A stretch of DNA of 64,000 nt from Populus alba (GCF_005239225.2 NC_133301.1:12958318-13022317), one strand, 5' to 3'. Positions 1 through 11,039 are shown, counted from the stretch's first letter. The notes: a model not told the origin generated them from the letters alone. Translations and numbers: made by a program.

Positions 1-1175
1 CCGCGAGCTTGTGGCATGTTTGTGCATTATCGTGGATTTGTGAAAAAAATCATATAAAAAAAAATTATTATCATCCACAATATTTGAAAGGAAAAAACTA
101 CAAAGTTATTTTCTCAATCAGCTCAATATTAAAAAAAATCGACAAAAAAAATTATGAAAAAAACACAAAAAAAAAAAAGATGACAATTTTGGAAGAAAAA
201 AAAAAGCAAAAAACAAATAATAAAAAAATGAAAAAAAAAAATATGTGGAAAAAGTTAAAGCTAAATTTTCAACCAGCTCAATATTAAAATCATTTATGAA
301 AACACTATAGCAATCTATAGTGTTTTGTGAGGAAATATACAATTATAATTCTCAACCAGCTCAATATTAAAAAAAATCAACAAATATAATTTTGACAAAT
401 ATAAAAAAAAAAAGGAAAAAAAAACATGCAGGGAAACACTATAATAATCTATGGTGTTTCATGAGAAAATCTACAGTTGTAATTTTTAACCAGTTCAATA
501 TTAAAAACAATAAAAACGATACAGACAATTTAAAAAAAAAAACATAACAAAAAAAATCATATGGGAGAACACTGTAGTAATCAACGATGTTTTAAGGAAA
601 AAAAGCTAAATTGTCAACCAGCTCAGTATGAAAAAAATAAATTTGACAAAAACATATTTGAAAAAAAAACATCGATAAAAAAAACATGTGGGGAAATATT
701 GTAGCAAGGCAGAAATCATATGGGAAAAACACTATATAGCAATCTACAGTGTTTTAAATAACTACAAATCTAAATTCTCAATCAGTTTAATATGAAAAAA
801 ATAAAATCTACAAAAAAAATTCTTAAAAAAAAAATTATTTAATAAAAAATCATGTAGAGAAACATTATAATAATCCAGTGTTTTAAAGAAAAAAAAATTA
901 AAAAACTAAATTCTCAATCAGCTCAATAGTAAAAAAATAAAATCAACAAAAATAATTGTGAAAAAAAAGAGAAAATATAAAGAAGAAAAGACAATTTCGG
1001 GAAAAATTTAAAAAAAAAAAACATGGGGAAAGCTAAAGTTAAAGCTAAATTCTCAACCAACTCAATATTGAAAAAATAAATTCGATAAAAATTATTTAAA
1101 AAAAAACATGTGAGAAAAACACTACAACCAAACACAAATCATTTAAAAAAAACACTGCATCCAAACACAAACCTT
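1..1175. repeat. Hairpin-bearing AT-rich satellite array (copy 1)
   Basis: Degenerate tandem units of roughly 110-150 bp. Each contains a phrase like TCTCAACCAGCTCAATATTA, an A-rich tract, a GACAAAAATAATTTTGA-like phrase and a short inverted repeat. The clearest inverted repeat is at 301-324: AACACTATAG, loop CAAT, CTATAGTGTT. The same array type recurs at 15480-16570 and 20640-21720, upstream of chitinase copies B and C. It ends abruptly where homology to the receptor kinase begins (1181). The array runs off the left edge. Short open frames in it are Lys/Asn/Phe-rich low complexity and are not credible genes. Confidence 0.8.
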
Positions 1176-1180
1176 TTAAT

Positions 1181-3003
1181 GGAGCTGGTTGTGGCTAAAA
1201 ATTGTGCTTCCAATTGCTTTCATCAGTATCTTATCAGCCTCATTGATGTTTTACTACAGAAGGAGACTTTTTGAGCGAGAAGGTAAACTTTAATCAATTG
1301 AGAGGGTCCGCCATTTACTTTCAATAATGGAATGACGAACAGATAAACATTTTTGGGTTGCTTCCTTCTTCTATTTTCAGCTACAGGAACCAGAGTCTTA
1401 GGTAATAGAAGTTTCTCTGGTAGAGGAACTAGCTAGTTTATCAGCCACTGCAGAAAATTTTGATGGTGATGTTCCTATCCCGCAAGTGTTCAGTTCTGAA
1501 AGCATTAAAGCAGCTACAAATGACTTTTCAAGAGAAAACCAGCTTGGAGAGGGTGGGTTTGGCCCTGTTTATAAGGTATTGTATGGTTAAGTTAACCCTC
1601 TGTATTCCTGACTGAAAGTCTCACGTTTGGAACGTTCATGTTCGGATTTTCAGGTTTGTTTACAGGAAATAATGCTAACATCAAGTGTCAAAATGTACCA
1701 GGGTAAATTACCAAGAGGCCTGGAAATAGCAGTGAAGAGGCTGTCAGCATCATCAACTCAAGGACTTGAAGAGTTCAAGAACGAGGTTTCGCTTACGGCT
1801 AGACTTCAACATGTAAATCTAATTAGGCTTCTTGGATTTTGCTCCGAGAGGGGAGAGAAGATGCTAATATACGAGTACATGCCAAATAAAAGCTTGGATC
1901 TCTACCTCTTTGGTCTGCAATCTTATTCTGCTTAGTCATTGCAGCTAATAAGCACACATTTTATTAACAAGCAGTTTTTTTCTCCAAAAGCTCAGATCAT
2001 TCTAGTCATCTGTATTGGGAGGTCTCAACGGATGCCAAATTAATGTCATTCTTAAGATAAGTAGCAACTAAAAGTTTCTCCTGTGCCATTTTATGCAGAT
2101 CCAATTAGAAGTTATAGCTTGGATTGGAGTAAGCGGGTTCGTATCATTGAAGGGGTTACTCAAGGGCTTCTATACCTGCAAGAGTACTCAAATTTTACAA
2201 TAATTCATCGAGATTTGAAATCTAGCAACATTTTACTAGACGATGAAATGAATCCAAAGATATCAGATTTTGGCATGGCTAAACTTTTCAGGAAAGATGT
2301 CAATGAAGCGAACACGAGCAGAATTGTTGGAACTTAGTAAGTAGCTGCCTCTCATTAACGATCGATAACCTCCATCTCATTGACATCAACTTCTTATTTG
2401 CTGTACATACTTAGCATTAACATGTCCAATATTGCAGCGGCTATGTTCCTCCTGAATATGCGAGGAGAGGCATATATTCCATAAAGTATGATGTTTATAG
2501 CTTTGGAGTTGTCCTGCTTCAAATGATAAGTGGAAAGACGAATACACGTTTTTACGGCGAAAACGAAGACTTGAACCTTTTAGAATATGTGAGTTACTTG
2601 AATTCATATCATTATTTGCACCATTTGATTTGCTAGTTTAGCTTTTCACGTAGAGTTGACAGCTTGAAATGCATTGACTTGATGCATGCAGGCATATGAC
2701 CTGTGGGAAAACGGGAGAGGAATGGAATTCATTGATCCATTTTTGGATGATTCATCCTCACCTTGTAAACTACTGACATGCATGCAAGTTGCTCTGCTGT
2801 GTGTCCAAGAAAATCCAGATGCTAGACCAACAATGCTGGAAGCTTTCTCAATGCTCAAAAATGATGATTCCCTGGCTATTGCTACTCCTGAAAGGCCAGG
2901 ATTTTCAGAAAGAAAGAAAGGGGACATGGAAACTGCATCCTCATCCCAGCAAGTAATGTGTTCATTCAATGATTCGCAAGTTTCCCAATTGGAACCCCGT
3001 TGA
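1181..3003 (+). pseudogene. GH18-type receptor-like kinase relic, copy 1: membrane span plus nearly intact kinase, no ectodomain
   Basis: The would-be exons are a membrane-span exon (1181-1282, ends RRRLFERE), a juxtamembrane/P-loop exon (1381-1576, [11 protein letters not shown]), then 1702-1912 (IAVKRL), 2096-2336 ([10 protein letters not shown] and [10 protein letters not shown]), 2438-2588 ([10 protein letters not shown]) and 2692-3003. All junctions are GT-AG and in phase. The kinase carries every catalytic motif and resembles the DUF26/CRK-like class, with the [15 protein letters not shown] entry. Compared with copy 2 at 8666-8856, there is an extra CTAG at about 1431, which shifts the frame and gives a TAG stop. 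No extracellular domain precedes the membrane span; homology stops at 1181 against satellite DNA, with a stop codon just upstream. Copy 2 shows the parent gene had a GH18 ectodomain, as in tobacco CHRK1. The relic could still be transcribed, but a full receptor cannot be made. Confidence 0.85.
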
Positions 3004-3382
3004 GAATCCAACCTGTATTGAGCTAAAGAAATCATAACTTAGCTTCTTTCGTCTTGACCTGTGTTCTTCCTCCTTGCACTCATTAAATCTTTGTTGATAT
3101 TAGTTGAAGATAAAATTGTTATTTTTAAAATTATTTTGAAATAAATTTATATGTTTCCAAGAACATTAAAGATAAAGATATAAAATAAAAACACAAGAAC
3201 ATTACAGATAATGATATAAAATAAAATTATTTTTAAAATTATTTTGAAATAAATTTATATGTTTCCAAAACAAGAAACATATAAAAATATATATTTTTTT
3301 CTTTAGTAGGTAAATGTTGTTATCTTTTCTATTTGGTTGCTAATTTACAATAACAGAGTTTGTATGGATTTTTAATTAGATA

Positions 3383-3673
3383 TGTTAGATAATAATATAA
3401 ATTATATCTTGGGATTTTATCTAAAAGCTTAAATTTTTAGGTTGAGATGGTTCTTTAGCATGATATCAGAGCTTTAATAACCAAGTGGTCATGAGTTCGA
3501 ATCTCATCACCTCTATTTATTTGATAAAAATCAAGCACAAGGTAATGTGGGCCTGTGCAAGTTTCAAGCCCAAAGAGCTTTTACTTGAGGGGGTGTGTTA
3601 GAGAATAATATAAATCATATCCTGGAACCTCACCTAAAAATTTAAGCTTTTAGGTTGGGATGATTCCTTAATA
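3383..3673 (+). mobile_element. TRIM-like mini LTR retroelement, 291 bp
   Basis: Two direct repeats of 78 bp each (3383-3460 and 3596-3673) both begin TGTTAGA. The left one ends in CA and is followed at once by TGATATCAGAGC (3461-3472), close to the plant initiator-Met tRNA primer-binding site TGGTATCAGAGC. A polypurine-like tract ACTTGAGGGGGTG (3583-3595) abuts the right repeat. The flanks AGATA (3378-3382) and AGATT (3674-3678) are a likely 5-bp target duplication with one change. The 135-bp interior has no coding capacity. The repeats differ at roughly a quarter of positions, nearly all transitions, which suggests an old, methylated insertion. Confidence 0.85.
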
Positions 3674-4637
3674 AGATTCACGTCCAAAATACAGCCTTGG
3701 AGCATTTCCATTGTTTTCTTTGTATTATTTTTTTAAGTGTTTAGAATTGCGGTAATTTTTTAATATGTTTTTTAATAAAATAAACTTGAAAAAATAAATT
3801 ATTTTACTACATTTTCAAGAAAATAATATTTTTGAAAAGTACCTCGTACCAAAATATCAAACATTAATAATACAAAAGAATGTAATGTTATATGAGTGCA
3901 CACTCTTTTAAATCAAATATATACATAATAATTAAAATTAAATTTTTAATTAATGAATCACCTTGATCCATGCATATTAATTATATGTTTTATTTTCAAC
4001 CATAATCATGGCAACAGCCACCGCTACAACCACCGTTATAACTCTAGAAAAAGTGGGTGCAATTTGTATGTAGTGTAGAAATTTCAATTCTACTATGGTG
4101 GATATTAAGAATAATGTGAAGAACGTGTGTTAGTGTTAGAATTTTATTATGATAATATATATATATATATAGGACAAATGCTAATATCTGGATTGGTTGA
4201 TTTTTGTAGCTTTTGCACAATTTTTTTATTATTATTATTATTAATGTAGATGTCCAAATTAATTTATATGTATCTTGAATAATTTCACGGGTTCTGAAGT
4301 TAATGATTATGTAAACTTCCAATAGTCTTAAAATTTATAAGATTTAAACTGATTACTTAAAAAAAAAAATTCAAAATCTAATCAATTCACTAATATCTCT
4401 TAAAATCATCACTGTTTTTTACTTGTATAACAAGTAATGTCTTCAGCATGGCTCCTTTGTTACTGCAGAGATTCGGAGAAACCTACTGAACATCAATATG
4501 ATGTCTAAATGACCTCGGAGAGACGGCACTGAAAAACTTATTAAACGCAGCTTTTATTGTTATCACAGACCATTAATTCAATAGAGTTGGTGGAGTGAAA
4601 AGGAAAAACACAATTCCTGCATAGAAATAAACAATAT
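3674..4637. other. Intergenic AT-rich DNA
   Basis: No gene is supported here. The stretch holds a short (TA)n run near 4150-4172 and ATT trinucleotide runs near 4225-4245. Direct repeats containing AAATTATTTTTAAAATTATTTTGAAATAAATTTATATGT-like text lie just left of the TRIM (about 3110-3270). Confidence 0.6.
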
Positions 4638-4770
4638 AGCTTTATATTAATTATCTATAACTAAGGCATGGTAAAATGCACAGTACAGTTTAGCTTTATA
4701 TTAATTATCTATAACTAAGGCATGGTAAAATGCACAGTACAGTTTAGCTTTATATTAATTATCTACAATT
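4638..4770. repeat. 54-bp tandem repeat, about 2.5 copies
   Basis: The unit starts AGCTTTATATTAATTATCTA at 4638, 4692 and 4746. The first two copies are essentially identical, and the third diverges after about 25 bp. The near identity implies a recent local duplication. Confidence 0.9.
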
Positions 4771-4779
4771 AAAGCTGAT

Positions 4780-5415
4780 ACTTTTAATTATAGGTTTTTT
4801 TTTGTTTTTTTGTTTTTTTTAATTATGTTTTTAATTTAGTTTGTTAATATTAATTTTTTTTTTAATTTAGTTATCAAACTTTCATGATATGAATCCTAAG
4901 TTTAATAGGTTAACCTAATTGATTCAGATTTTTTTTTTCCTTTTCTTCATTAGTTTTTTTTCTTTCTATAGGTTTTTTTTTCTTTTTAATTAATTTTTTT
5001 TGTTTATTTTAGTTCATTAATATTAATTTATTTTCTATTTATTTATCACACTCTCATGACATAAATCTAAGATTTGACAGGTTAACATGATTTGACGGGT
5101 TAACCCAGTTGATTCAGATATTTTTTTTCATTAATTTTTTTCATTCATTTTCATCTTTTAATATTGTAACTAGAACTAAAAGAGATCAACCTTTCACTAT
5201 GGATTGCACTGGGCAAATCCACAATGAAAGGCATATGCCTTTTAGTTATAGGTTTTTTTTGTTGCTTTTTTCTTTGTTTTTTTTTTTTTTTAATTAATCT
5301 TTTTTTTTTGTTTAATTTAGTATGTCATTATTAATTTCTTTCTATTTAGTTATCAAACTCTCATGACACGCATCCCAGGTTTGACGGATTAACATGGTTT
5401 GGTGAGTCAACCTAG
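4780..5415. repeat. Degenerate dispersed repeat, about three units
   Basis: Three related stretches (about 4780-4935, 4960-5125 and 5245-5415) share the order: TATAGG plus T-tract, TTTAATTTAGTT.ATTAATATTAATTT, TTATCAAACTCTCATGAC, then GGTTAACATGATTTGACGGG-like text. A related family in the opposite orientation is at 10190-10975 and degraded forms lie near 57850-58560. The last unit abuts the truncated P450 directly. Confidence 0.65.
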
Positions 5416-6642
5416 TTGCCTAGAACTCCATTCAACCGAGCTATCAAAGCCTCAAAGTTCATCAGAACTGAGCTTTTAGCTATTATAAGACAAAGAAAGA
5501 AGGATCTTGCAGAGGGAAAAGCGTCCCCCGCGCAGGATATATTGTCACACATGCTGTTGACATGTGATGAAAATGGAAAATGCATGAATGAGCTTGATAT
5601 TGCTGATAAGATCCTTGGATTATTGATTGGTGGGCATGATACAGCCAGCGTTGCTTGTACTTTCATTGTCAAGTATCTTGCAGAGCTTCCACATATTTAT
5701 GAGGAAGTTTACTAGGGTAAGTGTCTCTATTTTACAAAGGAGAGGTTCGTCCGTCTTACAATATTTATATATATATATATTACACCCACGCATACAGCCA
5801 AACAATATAATGAACTTCTGGAAAATCCTTCTTTCTTTCTTGGTGCTTTTTCGAGGTCATCATGCCTTTATTAGATGAAGCGACAGGATACAAGATTGAC
5901 TGCAGAAGCTATACCTTCAATAAATTAATGGACAATGTTACTTATTTCTTCACTGTATTCTTCCTTGTTATGAATACTGAGGTGGCTAATATAAGACTTT
6001 TTGATTTTTGATTTTTGTTTTTACTCGTGACAGAACAAATGGAGGTAGCCAGATCCAAAACTCCTGGTGAATTCTTGAATTGGGATGACATTCAGAAGAT
6101 GAAATACTCATGGAATGTAGCTTGTGAAGTGATGAGGATCTCACCACCGCTTCAAGGTGCTTTTAGGGAAGCTCTCAATGATTTCATTTTCAATGGCTTT
6201 ACCATTCCAAAGGGTTGGAAGGTATTAATTTCTATATAACCACTGTCAAATCTTGACTCTTTTAAAATATTTCCTTTTACTATGAGGTTTTCATCGACCT
6301 AATTAACACAAGATCCTCTTCACATGCATGTGCACTGTGCAGCTATATTGGAGCACCAACTCAACCCAAAGAGATCCCGTCTACTTTCCGGCACCTGAGA
6401 AATTTGATCCTAGGAGGTTTGAAGGAAATGGGCCAGCTCCATACACGTTCGTCCCCTTTGGTGGAGGACCTCGGATGTGCCCTGGAAAGGAGTATGCTCG
6501 CTTGGAAATACTCGTTTTCATGCATAATTTGGTCAAAAGGTTTAAATTTGATAAGTTGATTCAAGATGAAAAGATTGTAGTGAATCCACTGCCAATCCCT
6601 GATAAAGGACTTCCTGTTCGCCTTCATCCTCACAAGGCCTAA
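5416..6642 (+). pseudogene. 5'-truncated cytochrome P450, CYP716-like
   Basis: Three exons remain: 5416-5716, 6034-6221 and 6343-6642. In order they show [12 protein letters not shown], the I-helix [10 protein letters not shown], the K-helix ExxR ([10 protein letters not shown]), the PERF-type FDPRRF, and the haem loop [13 protein letters not shown] with its cysteine ligand. The sequence resembles CYP716A triterpene oxidases such as beta-amyrin C-28 oxidase, which act at the ER. The first roughly 40 percent of the protein, including the membrane anchor, is absent; coding homology starts right beside a repeat unit. A TAG (5713-5715) replaces the expected Lys codon two bases before the first remaining donor. 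Introns are otherwise canonical. The catalytic half looks little decayed, so truncation may be fairly recent. It is not a functional P450. Confidence 0.88.
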
Positions 6643-6803
6643 GCTATGAGCTAGCTAGAGACGAGCTACAACATCAACTGATACTAGAGATAATCTCTAG
6701 CTTATAAGGCATTCGTCTTAGAAATTTGAAGTCATAAAATGTAACTTAATATGAATTGCCATCTATATTGTCGTGTGATATATATAATTAATGATCCTGT
6801 GCT

Positions 6804-6834
<31 letters not shown>

Positions 6835-7500
6835 CCTTTGGATCTGCTCAATAATGAAATATACTTTTCATTTTACAACTCTAGTACTCTGTTTCATTTC
6901 CAATTTTTATTCTTTTTTAAAGTTTGTTCTTTAAAGTTTCAGAATATTTTTTTTTCAAAAAAAAAAAACATGTTTTGATCATAGTTATTTTTCGTTCATT
7001 GAAAATAATTTTAAAAAAAATTCAATCCATGTTCAAATTACACTTAATTTCCAAAATATTCTACACATTTTACATCGACAAACTCTTATTTTACTTGAGA
7101 TTTACTAAGAAAATTCCAAATAATTAAATTAAATCAAGAGCAAGAACAAGCACACCAATAGTTTGCATTCACTATTACAATTATATAATAAATAATACCA
7201 AAGAACATCATAAAACACTGTAGCTATAGTTTTCCCAAAAGATTTAGTTTTCAAAATTTGGTATCTATATATAATTTTAAGTTTTGTTTCACTTTGGTAC
7301 TTGAAGTTTTCATTTTTTTTTCCTATTTGGTCTCTATAATTTTAAATTTGTTCATTTCAATCACTGGATTTTTATAAAATCAAATCTGGGGGTATGATGG
7401 TGGAATACAACTTTAAAATCAAATCTATATGATATAAATATAATACCTTTCAAAATTTATCTTCAATTCTACGTTAGCGGAATAAACTTTGTGAACTTTC
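6643..7500. other. Intergenic AT-rich DNA
   Basis: No gene is supported. There is a (TA)n microsatellite at about 6804-6830, and low-complexity A/T tracts fill the rest. Confidence 0.6.
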
Positions 7501-7503
7501 CTT

Positions 7504-9544
7504 GCCTTCCCTATTCAATCAAAAGAAAAACATCTTCCAATGTTCTGAATTAGGGTTGGTGATTCTGTTGCTTATTTGTGCATTTGCCAATGTCAACTCA
7601 TCCACCTATGAGCTCTCCATCCCATCTGACTTTCAACAGAACTTCTCGAACTTCACGGGCATCGTCAAGCGCAAGAACCCTTCAATTGTAACGCTTCTGT
7701 CAATATGGAATTGGCAAGTTGAGACATACAAGTCCATTTTAGGTGAGGCAGTTAACAGTTCTGTCTTGTCTTCAATGCTGACGCAATCTTCATACAGGAA
7801 GTCTTTTATTGAATCTTCGGTAGTGAATTATTTCAATAGGCTATAGGTTCGTCAGATCATTCATTCAAAATTATGGTTATGGAGCTAGGTCAGTTTATAA
7901 TTCTACTTATGTAGTGAATTATTTCGTTGCTGGATCAACTTGGATCAATTTTGATGATGTGGAGACCGTTAGAGCTAAGATTTCTTATGCGAAGGAGAAG
8001 GGGCTACTTGGTTACAACGTGTTTCAAGTGATCCATGATGACAACTGGGCTCTTTCTCTGGCAGGTTGGTAATGATTTTTTATTAGATTGTAAATTAGTC
8101 AGGAAAATTGAAAACTCTGGTAGCTTTGACAATACTCTGCGTCAGACAGAATACCACAGGACCAGCGTATCCCACATCTGCTGTCAATCTAGGTGGAAGT
8201 CTAATCCTAAGCTTGCACTGTGTGTTTAGCATCTTCAACTGTTAAGTCTGTATGTAGATACCACCTAGGCTTTTGTTTATGCTTTGGTTTCTCCTGTGCC
8301 TGTTTCACATCATCACTAGTAAATAAAGTCAATTCTTTAGCCTTCCTTATACGCAACCACACAGAATTTGCGCAAGAGTAGATGAAAAACTATGTATTCG
8401 ATTTGATGAGAGATTAATTTAGTGACCTGCATTAACAGCACAAGATGAGGTACGCCAGGGAAAAAGGAGCTGGTTGTGGCTAAAAATTGTGCTTCCAATT
8501 GCTTTCATCAGTATCTTATCAGCCTCATTGATGTTTTACTACAGAAGGAGACTTTTTGAGCGAGAAGGTAAACATTAATCAATTGAGAGGGTCCACCATT
8601 TACTTTCAATAATGGAATGACAAACAGATAAACATTTTTGGGTTGCTTCCTTCTTCTATTTTCAGCTACAGGAACCAGAGTCTTAGGTGATAGAAGTTTC
8701 TCTGGTAGAGGAACTAGTTTATCGGCCGCTGCAGAACATTTTGATGGTGATGCTCCTATCCTGCAAGTGTTCAGTTTTGAAAGCATTAAAGCAGCTACAA
8801 ATAACTTTTCAAGAGAAAACCAGCTTGGAGAGGGTGGGTTTGGCCCTGTTTATAAGGTATTGTATGGTTAAGTTAACCCTCTGTATTCCTGACTGGAAGT
8901 CTCACGTTTGGAACGATTCATGGTCGGATTTTCAGGTTTGTTTACAGGAAATAATGCTAACATCAAGTGTCAAAATGTACCAGGGTAAATTACCAAGAGG
9001 CCTGGAAATAGCAGTGAAGAGGCTGTCAGCATCATCAACTCAAGGACTTGAAGAGTTCAAGAACGAGGTCTCGCTTACGGCTAGACTTCAAATGATAAGT
9101 GGAAAGACGAATACACGTTTTTACGGCGAAAACGAAGACTTGAACCTCTTAGAATATGTGAGTTACTTGAATTCATATAATTATTTGCACCATTTGATTT
9201 GCTAGTGAAGCTTTTCACGTAGAGTTGGCAGCTTGAAATGCATTGACTTGATGCATGCAGGCATATGACCTGTGAAAAAACGGGAGAGGAATGGAATTCA
9301 TTGATCCATTTTTGGATGATTCATCCTCACCTTGTAAGCTACTGACATGCATGCAAGTTGCTCTGCTGTGTGTCCAAGAAAATCCAGATGCTAGACCAAC
9401 AATGATGATTCCATGGCTATTGCTACACCTGAAAGGCCAGGATTTTCAGAAAAAAAGAAAGGGGACATGGAAACTGCATCCTCATCCCAGCAAGTAATGT
9501 GTTCGTTCAATGATTCGCAAGTTTCCCAATTGGAACCCCGTTGA
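7504..9544 (+). pseudogene. GH18-ectodomain receptor-like kinase pseudogene (CHRK1 type), copy 2
   Basis: Recognisable parts in order: an N-terminal GH18 piece (about 7571-7819: LICAFANVN, IVKRKNPSIVTLLSI, YRKSFIESS); a C-terminal GH18 piece (about 7849-8064: VRSFIQNYGYGAR, VVNYFVAGSTWINFDD, GLLGYNVFQV); exon 8439-8567 with AQDEVRQGKRSW and a membrane span; a juxtamembrane/P-loop exon 8666-8856; and kinase exons 8984-9157 and from 9261. This order matches tobacco CHRK1, a plasma-membrane receptor kinase with a chitinase-like ectodomain. Lesions: the middle of GH18 including the DxDxE site is gone; the HRD and DFG regions are deleted between CTTCAA microhomologies (junction 9086-9091); TGG has become TGA (9273-9275); and a 28-bp deletion near 9401 shifts the frame. 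The intron 8065-8438 is intact. Kinase homology to copy 1 continues through the 3' flank to about 9647. Confidence 0.9.
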
Positions 9545-9647
9545 TAATCCAACCTGTATTGAGCTAAAGAAAATCGTAACTTAGCTTCTTTCGTCCTGAC
9601 CTGTGTTCTTCCTCCTTGCACTCATTAAATCTTTCTTGATATTAGTT

Positions 9648-10040
9648 GCTACTTATTTCTTGTCCAACTAAAAATAGAGTAGAACTTCTGTTGAAGTCTC
9701 CTTCCGGTGAAAAAACGAGGGAAGGACATTTTCCACCATACAAGTCTGGCCTTGATCTTCACAGGGCTGTACCTACCAAGTCCCAAAAAGAAAGCTTTTA
9801 TGTAATGCAATGCCCTTTCTGGCAATAGCTATTCCAACTGGGGTGGGAAGTCATTGAAAGCTCATTCCCAATCCTTGTTAATTTCTTCAAAAGAAAGACC
9901 AGCCTCAGAGTCCAGAGTGTTTACGCTCTACAGATTTTACGAAAGGCACTAAAAGACTCCTGAGAGGGCATCCTACCATGGCAACGCCCGAAGAGATACA
10001 TATTCTAATGGCAGTTTCACCAACTGCATCAATTAGGGTA
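9648..10040. other. Unidentified GC-richer island 3' of the kinase relic
   Basis: Base composition is clearly less AT-rich than the surroundings. A plus-strand frame is open from 9646 to a TAG at 9826 and stays open beyond it to about 9960, encoding an unfamiliar peptide (for example EKTREGHFPPYKSGLDLH). I do not recognise the family. Possibilities are a nuclear copy of organelle DNA, a transposon fragment or an exon relic. Confidence 0.35.
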
Positions 10041-10189
10041 TTTAAGATGAACTAGCAGTTATAATATGTTTTTATTAGATCATTGTATTGTGGCGGTATA
10101 GATTAACCTGAAGCGATCTTGTGGACTTGAGAAGATTAAAAATAACTTGAAATGACAACTCCGATTTACTCAAGTTAATTGGATAGAGT

Positions 10190-10975
10190 CATGAAACCTT
10201 AATAACTCTATAAAAAGCAAATAAAAAAAAAATATAAAACTGAATTCTCAATCAATTCAATATTAAAAGATGAAATTAAAAATAAAATTCAACTAAGAAA
10301 AAAGTAAAGTCAGCCCGGGTTAACCTGTCAAACCTGGATCATGAGATCAGGATAACCCATATAATACAAATTAAAACAAATTATAAAGCTCAATTCTCAA
10401 TTAATCTAATATTGAAAGATGATATTAAAAACAATCAACTGAAAAAAAAAAACACAAAAAATTACCCAAGTCAATTAACCACACCTTTGACCTGGATTAT
10501 AAAACTAGGATAATCTCATAAAACGCAAGCCAAAACAAATTATAAAGCTCATAACTAAGGTCATAATACTATGATAACCCCATAAAAGCAAATAAAAAAA
10601 ATTGAAGCTCAATTTCCAATCACTTTAATATTGAAGGATTAAATTGAAAAACAAATCAAAAAACTTATCAGAGTCAACCTAGGTTAACAAGTCAAACTTG
10701 GGTTAGGAGATTAGGATAACTCCATAGAAATAAATAAATAAATAAATAAAGTTCAATTCTCAATCAATTTAGAGTTGGAGGATAAAATTAAAAAAAAAAA
10801 ATTTAAAAAAGAACAAAAAATAAACTGAGTCAACTTGGCTAAGTCGCAAACCTTACAACCCGGATCATGAGACCGTGATAATCTCATAAAAAGTAAATTG
10901 AAACAAATTATAAAGTCAATACATAATAAACTCAATGTTAGAGAATGAAATTTAAAAAAAAAAACTAAATTTTAA
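10190..10975. repeat. Degenerate tandem repeat, about 145-bp units
   Basis: Repeated phrases such as CTCAATTCTCAATCAATT (about 10243, 10390, 10609, 10753), GTCAACCTGGGTTAACC-like text and GGATCATGAGATCAGGATAA recur at roughly 145-bp or larger steps. The family looks like the opposite orientation of the 4780-5415 repeats. No coding content. Confidence 0.6.
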
Positions 10976-11039
10976 ATTTAAAAAAAAAAAAAAAAAACAA
11001 GTCCTAGAAATGTTGAAGATTAAAGTGAAAAATACCTTC

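Noticed and set aside
3461..3520. tRNA-like text (TATCAGAGC and GAGTTCGAATCTC) suggesting a tRNA gene or SINE
   Set aside because: There is no full cloverleaf; the first part is the retroelement primer-binding site and the second is internal to the TRIM-like element.
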